Shown here in pieces: positions 18,008 to 26,492 of a DNA stretch of 64,000 nucleotides (its first letter is position 1; every line of letters begins with the position of its first letter). The position numbers and the translations under genes were made by a program. The stretch is from Flavobacteriaceae bacterium PS02337 (GTDB lineage: Bacteria > Bacteroidota > Bacteroidia > Flavobacteriales > Flavobacteriaceae). The stretch covers positions 186,001 through 250,000 of the forward strand of contig JASCOE010000007.1 of NCBI GenBank assembly GCA_029959285.1. The letters run 5' to 3'. Below the pieces are notes generated by a model. The model saw nothing but the letters and a program-made list of their open reading frames with translations. It made no database searches and had not been told where the DNA came from.

Positions 18008-18391
18008 ATGACAATAGAGATATATGAAGCAACGCTGAAGCACGACACAGGTACGACAATGCTAAGGGTATTTTCATTAAGTGGAAAGCAGGGAGCTATA
18101 CAGCAGATAACAACCACAGAGGGTTGTCCCGAATGTGCCATTGTGGATATAGTGAAGATTGATAACGATACAAAACAGCAGGATATGAAAGCAAAAAACA
18201 TAGAGGAAGCAAAAGAATTGGCTAAAGGCAAGAGCCTTGAAAAGAAGCACAAGGACGAAACAGTACATATTATCTACTGCAATCGTACGGAGTATTTCTA
18301 CATAGACACGGACGGTTTAATACGCCTTTGGGAGCAGTCATTCGGCTACTATGTAAATGGCATTTACACCGCTGAAAAATCACATTCATAA
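18008..18391 (+). CDS. Conserved ICE hypothetical protein
   Basis: A 127-residue protein of no recognised family. It has an N-terminal beta-rich half containing TTEGCPECAIVDI (a CPEC pair that could bind metal but stands alone), a Lys/Glu-rich helix (EEAKELAKGKSLEKKHKDE), and a C-terminal half ending EQSFGYYVNGIYTAE. It lies 52 bases after DUF932 and 20 before the next gene in the same direction. Confidence 0.7.
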   Translation: MTIEIYEATLKHDTGTTMLRVFSLSGKQGAIQQITTTEGCPECAIVDIVKIDNDTKQQDMKAKNIEEAKELAKGKSLEKKHKDETVHIIYCNRTEYFYIDTDGLIRLWEQSFGYYVNGIYTAEKSHS

Positions 18392-18411
18392 CCCTTAAAC
18401 AATATACAATT

Positions 18412-18894
18412 ATGGCAAATTGGTGTAGCAATACGGTTGTTTTCGAGGGAGAACCCGAAGCAATCGAACAGATACAACAGCTATTCAAATCAATGGCTGA
18501 AAAACAACAGGAAGAAAATTGCGGACAACTGCCCGACTTTGTAGAGGACAGTAACGGTGGCTATTTCTTCGACATCTATCAAGACGATGATGTTACAGGC
18601 ATATTTCAGTACGAAACAAAATGGTCGCCCAATATTGAGGTAGTACAAGCGATAGCAGAACACTATAACGTGAGTTTCACACAGGACTATGAGGAAATGG
18701 GTAACTGTATATGTGGCAGGGCAATCTTTTCTGACAAGCTACTCACAGATATTTATTTGGACGAAGAAGAATTTGAGCAATACGAGTTCGATGAAGAAAC
18801 GGACACCTACCATTTTGAGGGCGAAGAATACGAAAGCGATTACGAGATATTGGAAACCCTATTGGAACGGAAAATCGCCATTTATCAATCTTAA
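18412..18894 (+). CDS. YubB ferredoxin-like domain protein
   Basis: 160-residue acidic protein beginning MANWCSNTVVFEGEPEAIE, the signature opening of YubB/Api92-like ferredoxin-fold proteins found on plasmids and phages. The remainder is strongly acidic (DEEEFEQYEFDEETD), which suggests a nucleic-acid mimic or a partner of basic proteins, an inference only. Function unknown. Confidence 0.75.
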   Translation: MANWCSNTVVFEGEPEAIEQIQQLFKSMAEKQQEENCGQLPDFVEDSNGGYFFDIYQDDDVTGIFQYETKWSPNIEVVQAIAEHYNVSFTQDYEEMGNCICGRAIFSDKLLTDIYLDEEEFEQYEFDEETDTYHFEGEEYESDYEILETLLERKIAIYQS

Positions 18895-18905
18895 AAGCAA
18901 ACACA

Positions 18906-19244
18906 ATGGAAACAAAAGTAATAGCCACAAAGTTTGTCCGCCACGATGTACCCGAACTGAAAACCCTGCAAAATGCAAAGGTCTATCTGTTAAGGGAAAA
19001 ACTCAACAAAGGCGAAAAGATGAACCGAGCCGAAAAGAACTGGCTTGCAGAAGCCGTAAACCGAAATGCTTTCTTCAAACGAGCCGTTCCCTTGCAGGGT
19101 TATCGCTTCGGGTTTGAAGATGTATTAAAAACCTATGTGGTAAAGCAGTACGGCAGTTGGGCAGAATACAACGCCCCCGACAAAACAAGCCTTAGAACTA
19201 TTGTTTATGGCAGGATTGACCAGATAGCAGAAATCAGTAAGTAA
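18906..19244 (+). CDS. Conserved ICE hypothetical protein
   Basis: 112-residue basic protein, unrecognised. It has helical segments (LREKLNKGEKMNRAEKNWLAEAVNR) and a C-terminal part with VKQYGSWAEYNAPDKTSLR. It begins 11 bases after the YubB-like gene and reads in the same operon-like run. Confidence 0.65.
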   Translation: METKVIATKFVRHDVPELKTLQNAKVYLLREKLNKGEKMNRAEKNWLAEAVNRNAFFKRAVPLQGYRFGFEDVLKTYVVKQYGSWAEYNAPDKTSLRTIVYGRIDQIAEISK

Positions 19245-19263
19245 CAATTTAAAGCAATCAAAA

Positions 19264-19707
19264 ATGAAACTATCAGATAAACCAACAGAATACGTACTAC
19301 TCAAAGCAGGTACTAACAGCGAATGGGACAATTGCAATTTTGCCATTGTCCACATTACCGAAGATTGGAAAAAGGAACAGGCAAAACGGCTTGAAATGGT
19401 TAAGCCATTTGCAGAAGATTATTTCTTACAATCACTGAACTATTACGATACGGCAGTAGATTTTTATACGGCTGACGAAGACGACAATCCCGATTTATAC
19501 AAATGGCTTGAAAATAAGCCTATGGTATTCGTGGAAGTGGATAAAGAAGAATTGGAAACCCTTTCCGTACCCGAAAATCGCTTGGACTGTTACAGGCTTG
19601 TAATGTACAAAACAGGAACAGCGATGTACAAGGCTTACGGAAAGCACACGAGCGAAGAATTTTGGACAGAGGAATTTCCATTAACCCCAATACTTGAGCA
19701 GTTATGA
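19264..19707 (+). CDS. Conserved ICE hypothetical protein
   Basis: 147-residue acidic soluble protein, unrecognised. It opens MKLSDKPTEYVLLKAGTNSE and carries an aromatic/acid-rich middle. It ends in the overlap ATGA with the next short gene at 19704, indicating translational coupling. Confidence 0.65.
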   Translation: MKLSDKPTEYVLLKAGTNSEWDNCNFAIVHITEDWKKEQAKRLEMVKPFAEDYFLQSLNYYDTAVDFYTADEDDNPDLYKWLENKPMVFVEVDKEELETLSVPENRLDCYRLVMYKTGTAMYKAYGKHTSEEFWTEEFPLTPILEQL

Positions 19708-19898
19708 AAATAACGGATTTGAACGGTTGCGAAATTGAAGTAACCAACCTAAAGGAAGCTATCAAAATAGCAAAACGCAATACAGGATACAGCCACGAGG
19801 ATAAAAGTTTTTCCGAGTTCGACAAAAGGCAAAAAGCCTATTGGACAGATATACACGAGAAACTCACAGCAATCAAAAAACGAACAGATAACAATTAA
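19704..19898 (+). CDS. Small conserved ICE protein
   Basis: 64-residue protein starting within the stop of the previous gene (ATGA overlap). It has the form of a short alpha/beta protein (ITDLNGCEIEVTNLKEAIKI then a charged helix). No family recognised. Confidence 0.6.
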   Translation: MKITDLNGCEIEVTNLKEAIKIAKRNTGYSHEDKSFSEFDKRQKAYWTDIHEKLTAIKKRTDNN

Positions 19899-19910
19899 AA
19901 TTTCAGAACG

Positions 19911-20552
19911 ATGAATACCAATTTTTTCAATCAGATACAAGCTTTGGACTTTACAGGAGTATTGCAACTGAACATTTCCAAAGGAGCAGAAAATAACTTA
20001 ATCGTATCGGTTTTACTCAACAACGAACAATGCGGAGATAACGCCAAAAACCTCATTCCCCCATTGACATTTAATGCCACTCCCCAAGAGTTTGACGAGG
20101 AATTTTTCAATCAGATACAAGCACCTATCAAAACCGTTTCGGGCGTAATGGTGGATATGGAAAAATTCCTAAAACAAATGGAAGAAGTCAAAAAGCAATC
20201 GGCAATGGAGAAAGAAAAAACCGAGAAAGCCAAAAAGGAAAAAGAAGCCAAAGACAAGAAGTTTAAAGATGGAATGGCAAAGGCTGACGAACTCGAAAAA
20301 GAGGGCAAATTCCGTGAAGCGTGGATAAAAGTTCCCGACATAACCGAGTTTCCCGAAAAAGCGGACGAGATACGCAAACGCAAAACGGCATTGTCTGCAA
20401 AATTCGCTACACCAAGCCTTTTCGGAGAAGCGGAAGAACCGCAACCCGAACCGAGCCAAGAGGAAGAAACCACACCCGAACCGCCAAAAACGGAAAAAGT
20501 TACAGCCGATTATCCCATAGATGAAACAGGCGAAGAAGAAACAGCGTATTAA
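19911..20552 (+). CDS. PRTRC system protein E
   Basis: 213-residue PRTRC-E-type protein. The N-terminal 95 residues are a compact domain (FFNQIQALDFTGVLQLNISK, NLIPPLTFNATPQEFDEEFF), then a long Lys/Glu coiled coil (about 80-140), a short domain and a Pro/Glu-rich tail. The PRTRC set (ParB-related, ThiF-related cassette) is a conserved mobile-element gene group of unproven function. The phrase FFNQIQA appears twice (near residues 4 and 65). Nine bases separate it from protein C. Confidence 0.82.
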   Translation: MNTNFFNQIQALDFTGVLQLNISKGAENNLIVSVLLNNEQCGDNAKNLIPPLTFNATPQEFDEEFFNQIQAPIKTVSGVMVDMEKFLKQMEEVKKQSAMEKEKTEKAKKEKEAKDKKFKDGMAKADELEKEGKFREAWIKVPDITEFPEKADEIRKRKTALSAKFATPSLFGEAEEPQPEPSQEEETTPEPPKTEKVTADYPIDETGEEETAY

Positions 20553-20560
20553 CAATAAAA

Positions 20561-20788
20561 ATGAGCATTATGTTATTAGCAACGCAATTAGAACGAGTGT
20601 TTATACTCAAAGATAAAGGACAGGACATCAGACTGACCGACCCCGAACCACGTTGGAGCGTGGAAGCCGTAATGAATTTTTACGCCAATATGTACCCGAT
20701 ACTCACAACGGCAAAAGCATCTGCACCGCAGATAAAAGATGATGCAGTAGAATACAAATTTGAGAGCGTAATGGGAACGAAAGGTTAA
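20561..20788 (+). CDS. PRTRC system protein C
   Basis: 75-residue PRTRC-C protein (RVFILKDKGQDIRLTDPEP, then YPILTTAKASAPQIKDD, then YKFESVMGTKG), full length for the family, whose fold is related to the multiubiquitin/E2-like modules of ThiF cassettes. The ATG at 20570 is an equally plausible start. Confidence 0.85.
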   Translation: MSIMLLATQLERVFILKDKGQDIRLTDPEPRWSVEAVMNFYANMYPILTTAKASAPQIKDDAVEYKFESVMGTKG

Positions 20789-20805
20789 ACCAAATATTTA
20801 AAGTA

Positions 20806-21960
20806 ATGAACTATGCACAAACATATCATATCGGGAACTATCACAATACCCGAACAGCAAAGACAACGGCAATTGCACCGCCAATTAAACGAGTTCGCCA
20901 ATTGGATGCAAAAGCCAAAGGATACAAACGAAGTGCGGAAAGACAAACGCAAATCAGTACCGACAGCCATGTTGCCAATGGTTTTCTAAAGAGTACGTTT
21001 CTGCCTAAACTGAAAGAAACGAAAACCATACAGGCTTGTAGGAAATCAGATAAAACGGAAAGGGATTTTTTTCAGTCCCTTTCCAAACTTGCCGAGCATT
21101 ACCAAATTGAACCGATGCAGAGTAAACAATTTCCATATCCTTACAATATGGCTTTGGCAATGTCGGATATGGAAGAAAAATTGAAACAAAAGGTCTTGGA
21201 TTGGGAAGAAATTCGTTTGGTACAGGATAGCAAGAAAACCTACTTTGTAAGTGAAGAACGTTACAATACAGGCTCAACACTTTTTTACATTCCCGTTGCT
21301 TCCTTATACCGAATGTTGCACAATCGCAAACGAAAAGGTAACGCTCATTTATTGTTATCCGTTTGTGCCTATCTCTACCATATAGCCGATATTCCGTATT
21401 ACAGGCAAGAAGCAAGCTATCTGTATTGGATGTACGAAATGATGAACGATTGGGTTGAACAGGACGATTATACGGATGAAACGGAAGTATATCTTTCCGA
21501 AATCAAACAAGCAGAATACATCGGGAATTATATAGAACAGCGGATTTATAACCGCATTAATCTGACTGTATTTGAACAGCGTATCAACAGTTTTAAAGTC
21601 AAAGATGATTTTGATACCGACTGTTTAAACGTAGCAAAAGAAACCTTTGCCCTTTATCAGACCTATCCGAATGAAAATGTATTCCGTAATGCGAAACCCA
21701 ACGGAGAAGCATCGGAAGAAGATATGGAGAACATTATCGGAATGGAAAAGTATATTTCATTCTATGCTGACCACAAAGGTTGGCTTAATGAAACCCTTAT
21801 AGAATCGGTCAATACCGAAATGCAGGAGTACGGACAAATGGAAGAACCCATTATCCAAAAGCAGTTTGACGGCAGGGATATAACCGCCAACAACCTTTGT
21901 TTTGAAAACCGATTGTTTGAACTACTGCACAAATTAAGCGACATTTTACACACCTTATAA
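20806..21960 (+). CDS. PRTRC-cassette protein (F-like)
   Basis: 384-residue protein located where PRTRC protein F normally lies, between C and B. From about residue 65 on it looks like a true folded protein (TFLPKLKETK, SERYNTGSTLFYIPVASLYR-like region, helical C-terminus). The first 60 residues, rich in Thr, Ala and basic residues, overlap another convincing short frame (20813-20989), so the true start may be later. No catalytic motif seen. Family assignment rests mainly on gene order. Confidence 0.65.
   Translation: MNYAQTYHIGNYHNTRTAKTTAIAPPIKRVRQLDAKAKGYKRSAERQTQISTDSHVANGFLKSTFLPKLKETKTIQACRKSDKTERDFFQSLSKLAEHYQIEPMQSKQFPYPYNMALAMSDMEEKLKQKVLDWEEIRLVQDSKKTYFVSEERYNTGSTLFYIPVASLYRMLHNRKRKGNAHLLLSVCAYLYHIADIPYYRQEASYLYWMYEMMNDWVEQDDYTDETEVYLSEIKQAEYIGNYIEQRIYNRINLTVFEQRINSFKVKDDFDTDCLNVAKETFALYQTYPNENVFRNAKPNGEASEEDMENIIGMEKYISFYADHKGWLNETLIESVNTEMQEYGQMEEPIIQKQFDGRDITANNLCFENRLFELLHKLSDILHTL
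20813..20989 (+). CDS. Possible overlapping small ICE gene
   Basis: A 58-residue frame, opening MHKHIISGTITIPEQQRQRQ and containing LNEFANWMQKPKDTNE, runs entirely inside the N-terminal part of the F-like gene in another frame. Its residue and codon composition look more natural than the overlapping part of the larger frame. Either this is the real gene and the F-like start lies downstream, or both are translated. Confidence 0.4.
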   Translation: MHKHIISGTITIPEQQRQRQLHRQLNEFANWMQKPKDTNEVRKDKRKSVPTAMLPMVF

Positions 21961-21970
21961 ATTGGATATT

Positions 21971-22696
21971 ATGGAAACGATTAACGACATAACACAGGAC
22001 TTCGGCACATTGTACCACCCAAAATCGGCTTTGGTATTCTATGAAACCAAAGGAAGCAATACCGATGTATATGTAGAGCATTTTGATATGGACAAAAACG
22101 GTAATCCTATCAATGCCCACCCTTTGACGGTAAAAGAAGCAAATGTATTGGCAAAGGCACTCAATACCGAACAGGAAAATAACAAAGCCTTTTTGAAATC
22201 GAACGGAATTTTGCCAACCAACATTTTGCACATCAACCCCAATGCGGATAAAGGTGCAGTCATTTGGTACACCAAAGCACAGCAAAGGCAACTGTATTTT
22301 GTAGAAAGTTTGGGCATACCCAACGGAAAAGCACCAATACCACCCATGCTTTGGAAAGCTAGTAAAAACGGTTTGAGCGTGTTTGCCCTTTCAAGTGATA
22401 GAAGACCCAACGAGAAAACGAAATTGTATCATACGCCTTATTTCAACATCTATGAAGACGGCAAAGTCTGTATGGGAACGGTAAGCGTAGATATTAAAAA
22501 ATCCGCTTCGGTGGAAGAGTTTATACAGGCTTGGGAATATTATTTTTTCAATTCCTATTTCAGCCATTTGTTAGGCAAACATAATCCGATAAAGGGCAAT
22601 TGTGTAAGCCTTTGGAAAGACCTAGTAAACACAGATAAACCTTTTCCAAAAGAAGTATTGAAACCAAATAACAAAACCCTTAAAAATCTATTGTAA
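21971..22696 (+). CDS. PRTRC system protein B
   Basis: 241-residue PRTRC-B protein from ATG 21971 (an in-frame TTG at 21962 is less likely). Features: YHPKSALVFYETKG near the N-terminus, PIPPMLWKASKNGLSVFAL and CVSLWKDLV towards the C-terminus, as in the family. It overlaps the ThiF gene by one base (TAATG), so the two are translationally coupled. Confidence 0.85.
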   Translation: METINDITQDFGTLYHPKSALVFYETKGSNTDVYVEHFDMDKNGNPINAHPLTVKEANVLAKALNTEQENNKAFLKSNGILPTNILHINPNADKGAVIWYTKAQQRQLYFVESLGIPNGKAPIPPMLWKASKNGLSVFALSSDRRPNEKTKLYHTPYFNIYEDGKVCMGTVSVDIKKSASVEEFIQAWEYYFFNSYFSHLLGKHNPIKGNCVSLWKDLVNTDKPFPKEVLKPNNKTLKNLL

Positions 22697-23502
22697 TGGA
22701 AACAGTAAAAACAGCCGTTCATTTTACGGACAACTATTTGATAAGCCCGACTAACCCGATTGAGGTTAATTTGATTGGTGCAGGTGGCACAGGTTCAAAG
22801 GTGCTGACCGCTTTAATGGAAATGAGCCACAGTTTAACAGAATTGGAACACGCAGGATTGCAGGTGCGTTTGTGGGATGATGATATTATCACGGAAGCCA
22901 ATTTGGGCAGACAGCGATTTGCACCAAGTGAAACAGGCTTGTACAAATCGGTAGCATTGATAAACCGTGTCAATCGGTTTATGGGTACGAATTGGAAAGC
23001 GGAAACCCAAAAGTTTGAAAGGAATAATTTCGGTGGATTGCCCGAAAATGCAAAGGCAACGATTTTCATTACCTGTGTGGACAATGTACAGGCACGGTTT
23101 GACATTGCAGAAATGCTAAAAGCAATGAGCAAACGCAGAGCCAATCGTGACGAACCAAAGTATTGGTTAGACTTTGGTAACAGCCAACAGACAGGACAAG
23201 TCATACTATCTACTATCGGAGAAATTAAACAACCCAACTCCGAGAAGTACGAAACGGTAGCAAGCCTGCCAATGGTTACAGATGAATTTGGCGAACTGCT
23301 GAAACAGTCCGAACAAATAGACGATACCCCAAGTTGCAGTTTAGCCGAAGCATTGGAAAAACAGGATTTGTATATCAATGCAACATTGGCTCAAATGGGT
23401 TGTTCGTTATTATGGTCTATGTTTCGTTATGGAATGACCGAAAACAGAGGTTTCTTTCTTAATCTGAAGAACTTCCTAACCCAACCCTTAAAAGTCGCCT
23501 GA
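22696..23502 (+). CDS. PRTRC system ThiF family protein
   Basis: 268-residue E1-like adenylyltransferase. The nucleotide-binding loop VNLIGAGGTGSKVLTALME is near residue 24, followed by the acidic RLWDDDIITEANLGRQRF region (E1 Asp and Arg), and a Cys-containing C-terminal half. ThiF/E1 enzymes adenylate the C-terminus of ubiquitin-like proteins; the PRTRC partner substrate is not proven. Last gene of the plus-strand PRTRC run; a compound stem-loop follows. Confidence 0.88.
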   Translation: METVKTAVHFTDNYLISPTNPIEVNLIGAGGTGSKVLTALMEMSHSLTELEHAGLQVRLWDDDIITEANLGRQRFAPSETGLYKSVALINRVNRFMGTNWKAETQKFERNNFGGLPENAKATIFITCVDNVQARFDIAEMLKAMSKRRANRDEPKYWLDFGNSQQTGQVILSTIGEIKQPNSEKYETVASLPMVTDEFGELLKQSEQIDDTPSCSLAEALEKQDLYINATLAQMGCSLLWSMFRYGMTENRGFFLNLKNFLTQPLKVA

Positions 23503-23517
23503 CAGCAAAGTCGGGCG

Positions 23518-23560
23518 GCGAAAAGACGCATCCTTCCGTTGGTCGGAACCGCCTTTTCGC
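23518..23560 (+). repeat. Compound stem-loop after ThiF
   Basis: GCGAAAAG (23518-23525) pairs with CTTTTCGC (23553-23560) and an inner TTCCG (23534-23538) pairs with CGGAA (23544-23548). It may terminate the PRTRC transcript, although there is no long T-run. Confidence 0.5.
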
Positions 23561-23646
23561 ATTTTAAAATCGGTACAACCACTTTGTCAAAATGTACCGT
23601 TCCAAAAATTCCACTTCTAACATTTCGCCAAACAGGTTGCGACATC

Positions 23647-23746
23647 ATTTCACGGGATATTCAGTATCCCTTTTGTTGTTGTTAGCGAACTTCTTTTCTT
23701 TCCAAATTGCGACCAAAGAAAAGAAGCAAAAGAACGTCGCTTGATT
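23647..23746 (+). repeat. Cargo repeat, copy 1 (palindromic)
   Basis: About 100 bases ending in GCAAAAGAACGTCGCTT. Its core is a perfect 12-bp palindrome, CTTCTTTTCTTT (23690-23701) with AAAGAAAAGAAG (23715-23726). The upstream part ATTTCACGGGATATTC is shared in degenerate form with copy 2. Confidence 0.75.
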
Positions 23747-23820
23747 TGTTATCGATTTAATTTACTCGTGTCAATGGCGAATGTTATTTTCTTAAATTCG
23801 TATTCCTAAAAATTACTAAA

Positions 23821-24282
23821 ATGAAGATTGTTAAGCAAACTGAATTAAGCAAAAAAGATAAAAAACAAGTTTTTGAATTATGGAATAACGAGTATCCTGA
23901 AAAACTTGTTTACCAATCGGTAGATGATTTTGAAAACTATTTGGATAACCTGACTCAAAAAGCACATTACTTACTACTTAACGATGAAAATAATATTGAG
24001 GGATGGGCAGTTACATTTATTCGTGAAAATGAGAAATGGTTTGCCATTATCATTTCTGGAAAATTACATGGTAAAGGTATAGGGACAATGATGCTAAATA
24101 AACTAAAAGATGATGAAGATACTCTAAATGGCTGGGTAATTGACCATGATCTTGATAAAAAATCCAACGGCTATTATTATAAATCACCTATAGGATTCTA
24201 TCAAAAAAATGGTTTTAAGGTAATATCTGAAACCAGGCTTGAGCTAGAAATCATGTCAGCAGTAAAAATAATATGGAATTAA
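23821..24282 (+). CDS. GNAT family acetyltransferase
   Basis: 153-residue GCN5-related N-acetyltransferase. The acetyl-CoA loop is GKGIGTMMLNKLK near residue 84, preceded by the usual strand WFAIIISGKLHG and followed by FYQKNGFKVISE. Substrate unknown; candidates include small molecules, antibiotics or protein N-termini. It stands alone as a single-gene unit between repeat copies 1 and 2, is AT-rich compared with the PRTRC genes and is probably recent cargo. Confidence 0.85.
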   Translation: MKIVKQTELSKKDKKQVFELWNNEYPEKLVYQSVDDFENYLDNLTQKAHYLLLNDENNIEGWAVTFIRENEKWFAIIISGKLHGKGIGTMMLNKLKDDEDTLNGWVIDHDLDKKSNGYYYKSPIGFYQKNGFKVISETRLELEIMSAVKIIWN

Positions 24283-24384
24283 CTCTATTGAAAAGTGTGT
24301 TACTCATTTCGTTTGTATTCCTCTCTCAAATAACCACAACAGGCGTTTCTTTTCTAATCTGTAGAACTCAATGTACTCTACTCA

Positions 24385-24482
24385 TTTCACGTGATATACA
24401 TTATCCCAATGAGCGGTTATGGTACGGACTTCTTTTCTTTCTAGGTTGCGACCAGGAAAAGATGCAAAAGAACGTCGCTTTA
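24385..24482 (+). repeat. Cargo repeat, copy 2 (palindromic)
   Basis: Degenerate copy of the 23647-23746 repeat: shares ATTTCACGTGATATAC-like upstream sequence, CTTCTTTTCTTTCTAGGTTG and the end GCAAAAGAACGTCGCTT. It lies between the first acetyltransferase gene and the secreted protein gene. Confidence 0.72.
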
Positions 24483-24547
24483 GTTAAAAAAAGACTTTTT
24501 TGTATATTTACTAAGGGAAGATTTATCAAACAAAACACTTAGAAATA

Positions 24548-25105
24548 ATGAAACAATTTTTATTTATCTTTTTGACCTTAACAACCTTGACCATTTATGG
24601 ACAAGACAAATACAACCATACTCAATTCAATAAATTGACAGAAGTTGAAGGAACGTCATTTGTAATTGCGACAATTGAAAATTGGGGGAAAATAGACGGA
24701 CTTAAAAACCGCTATCTTTTGTTTATAGATACAAAAAATGGAAGTACAACCCAAGTTGATTTCCCGAATGAAGGATATTTAAAAAAAATAGAACAAGTTA
24801 AAATTGACGATTTAGGAATTAACCAAATAATTGTATCTGCTCAAACTATTGACTTAGACGAAAAGAAGGGAATTGACTGGAATGATCCAACTCAAATAAT
24901 TATTTTATCAGTTGACGGAAAAGAACGAACTCAATTAACTGGCAGTAAATTATTCGTTCGTAATTGGGTGGTTAATAAGGATAGTGGAACTATTGTAATT
25001 ACTGGGCATTACGACACAAACAACAATGGTAAGTTGGACAAGACTGACAAAAACGAAATAGGAATTTACGACTTGAAAACATTGAAACTGATAAGCAAAA
25101 TTTGA
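24548..25105 (+). CDS. Secreted hypothetical protein with EF-hand-like loop
   Basis: 185-residue protein with a signal peptide (first 18 residues, ending IYGQ) and a beta-rich body. DTNNNGKLDKTDKNEI near residue 155 resembles a Ca2+-binding EF-hand/dockerin loop. Periplasmic or exported; no family recognised. It is a single-gene unit between repeat copies 2 and 3. Confidence 0.7.
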   Translation: MKQFLFIFLTLTTLTIYGQDKYNHTQFNKLTEVEGTSFVIATIENWGKIDGLKNRYLLFIDTKNGSTTQVDFPNEGYLKKIEQVKIDDLGINQIIVSAQTIDLDEKKGIDWNDPTQIIILSVDGKERTQLTGSKLFVRNWVVNKDSGTIVITGHYDTNNNGKLDKTDKNEIGIYDLKTLKLISKI

Positions 25106-25158
25106 TAAAATACCGCATGCACAACAAGCTGTTTTGCAAAATAGCTGATAAACAAGTA

Positions 25159-25209
25159 ATTTCTTTTCACACAGTGACCCAAGAAGAAGGAAAAGAACGT
25201 CGCTTGATT
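25159..25209 (+). repeat. Cargo repeat, copy 3 (degenerate)
   Basis: Contains TTTCTTTTC, a partial inverted AAGAAGAAGG, and the conserved end GAAAAGAACGTCGCTTGATT, matching copy 1 at its 3' side. The palindrome is less perfect. Confidence 0.6.
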
Positions 25210-25295
25210 GACGTTGGATTTTAACTGGATTATATCCAAAGCGAGTTTTTAAATCTTTAAATTTGTTCATAGAAGAGACGCAATGAAGTTTATGT

Positions 25296-25823
25296 ATGAA
25301 ATACTACAAAATGGTAAAAAAATCAACACATTTAATTTTTGAAAAACCAAACAGAGATGATTTTCGAAGATTTTATGAAATCAACTCTGACCCTGACACT
25401 AATCTGTATAATCCCGACGGAGCCATGAATTATGAAAAAGCAAACAAGGCTTTTGAAAACATCTTAAAACATTGGATTGAAAATAATTTTGGTTCGTGGA
25501 AAATTTGCGAAATAAATAATCCAAATTTTGTGATTGGATTTGGAGGTGTTTCCTATATGAAATATGGGGAAGAAACAAGGCTAAATCTAGGTTATAGGTT
25601 TGATAAAAATTACTGGGGAAAAGGTTATGCAACAGAACTTGCAGAAAACGCTATTGATTATGCTTTTTTTGAATTACGATTTAATGAAATCTATGCTCTA
25701 GTCAGACCAAAACATTCGGCTTCGATAAGAGTATTAGAAAAAAGCAAAATGAATTTATTTGACAGATTAGCTGATGTGCCGAATGATGAAAAAAGTTTAG
25801 TTTACAAAATTGAAAAAGTATAA
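25296..25823 (+). CDS. GNAT family acetyltransferase (RimJ/RimL-like)
   Basis: 175-residue acetyltransferase of the RimJ/RimL type. The acetyl-CoA-binding motif YWGKGYATELAENAIDYA (near residue 108) and the C-terminal RPKHSASIRVLEKSKMN are family hallmarks. The ATG at 25311 may be the real start. Such proteins acetylate ribosomal protein N-termini, other proteins or drugs; the target is unknown. It follows repeat copy 3. Confidence 0.88.
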   Translation: MKYYKMVKKSTHLIFEKPNRDDFRRFYEINSDPDTNLYNPDGAMNYEKANKAFENILKHWIENNFGSWKICEINNPNFVIGFGGVSYMKYGEETRLNLGYRFDKNYWGKGYATELAENAIDYAFFELRFNEIYALVRPKHSASIRVLEKSKMNLFDRLADVPNDEKSLVYKIEKV

Positions 25824-25933
25824 GAACAACTTCGTTTCTGTCCATTCATTCCAGACCATTTTTTCGTAAATTAGCACAATGCCATTTCACAAAAAAGTGG
25901 CACACATTTATTAATCTATGTAGAAATAACATT

Positions 25934-26413
25934 ATGGAAGAATTGATAATGGCCGAATTTGAAAAGACGAATTCTAAGCCAACCCATATCCTGATGATGA
26001 GAAGTCTGAACTTCGGTCTGTTCAAAAACCTTAATCCTAAACAAAGACAGGAGGCAGATATTGCGATTCAATCGCTAATTGACAAACAATATGTAACGTA
26101 TGAAAATGGCGGAGGATCTGAGTGTCTTCGACTTACCGATCTTGGTTACGGTCAATTGTATAAAAACAGCAAGACCACCGAGCAGATTGGAAAATTGGTG
26201 ATGGATGCTTTCGAAAAGCAACACTCAAAATCGGGTCATATCGTAATGATGAGGAACATTAATCATAACATCCTACAGAAGTTGAATCCGGTGGAGAAAA
26301 ATTTATTTGCAGATGCGGTAAACAGCCTGATTGATCAGGGGCTTATCACCTATGAGCAGGAACCTATGGAATGTTTGCAGTTGACTGACAAAGGATACGA
26401 GGAATTATATTAA
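25934..26413 (+). CDS. Tandem-duplicated winged-helix-like protein
   Basis: 159-residue protein made of two copies of one roughly 75-residue unit. Unit 1 (about 5-76) and unit 2 (about 85-159) share the pattern EFEKTNSKPTHILMMRSLNF / AFEKQHSKSGHIVMMRNINH, then LNP..., SLIDKQYVTYE / SLIDQGLITYE and LRLTDLGYGQLY / LQLTDKGYEELY. The ...LIDQGLITYE...LQLTDKG pattern resembles a winged helix with its wing. Unknown function; 79 bases upstream of another unknown gene in the same direction. Confidence 0.7.
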   Translation: MEELIMAEFEKTNSKPTHILMMRSLNFGLFKNLNPKQRQEADIAIQSLIDKQYVTYENGGGSECLRLTDLGYGQLYKNSKTTEQIGKLVMDAFEKQHSKSGHIVMMRNINHNILQKLNPVEKNLFADAVNSLIDQGLITYEQEPMECLQLTDKGYEELY

Positions 26414-26492
26414 TGTCACAAACCAGTGCGTGTTGAACTGTTTTCTAAACTATGGAAGACAGTTCAACCTGTGCGATACTTTAAACTTATAG

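Larger units (their letters stand above)
23503..23820. other. Intergenic region at start of cargo zone
   Basis: 318 bases without a gene, containing the compound stem-loop, a further GGTACA/TGTACC dyad near 23570-23600 and the first copy of the cargo-associated palindromic repeat (23689-23746). Confidence 0.6.

Noticed and set aside
18689-19117. Plus-strand frame of 142 codons
   Set aside because: It overlaps two better supported genes (18412-18894 and 18906-19244) in another frame and has no recognisable fold.
20111-20555. Long minus-strand frames over PRTRC protein E
   Set aside because: Antisense shadows of the Lys/Glu-rich coiled coil, giving Phe/Leu/Ser-rich low-complexity products.
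24273-24542. Open frame of 89 codons with a hydrophobic start
   Set aside because: It overlaps the end of the acetyltransferase gene and runs through repeat copy 2; composition follows the repeat, not a protein family.
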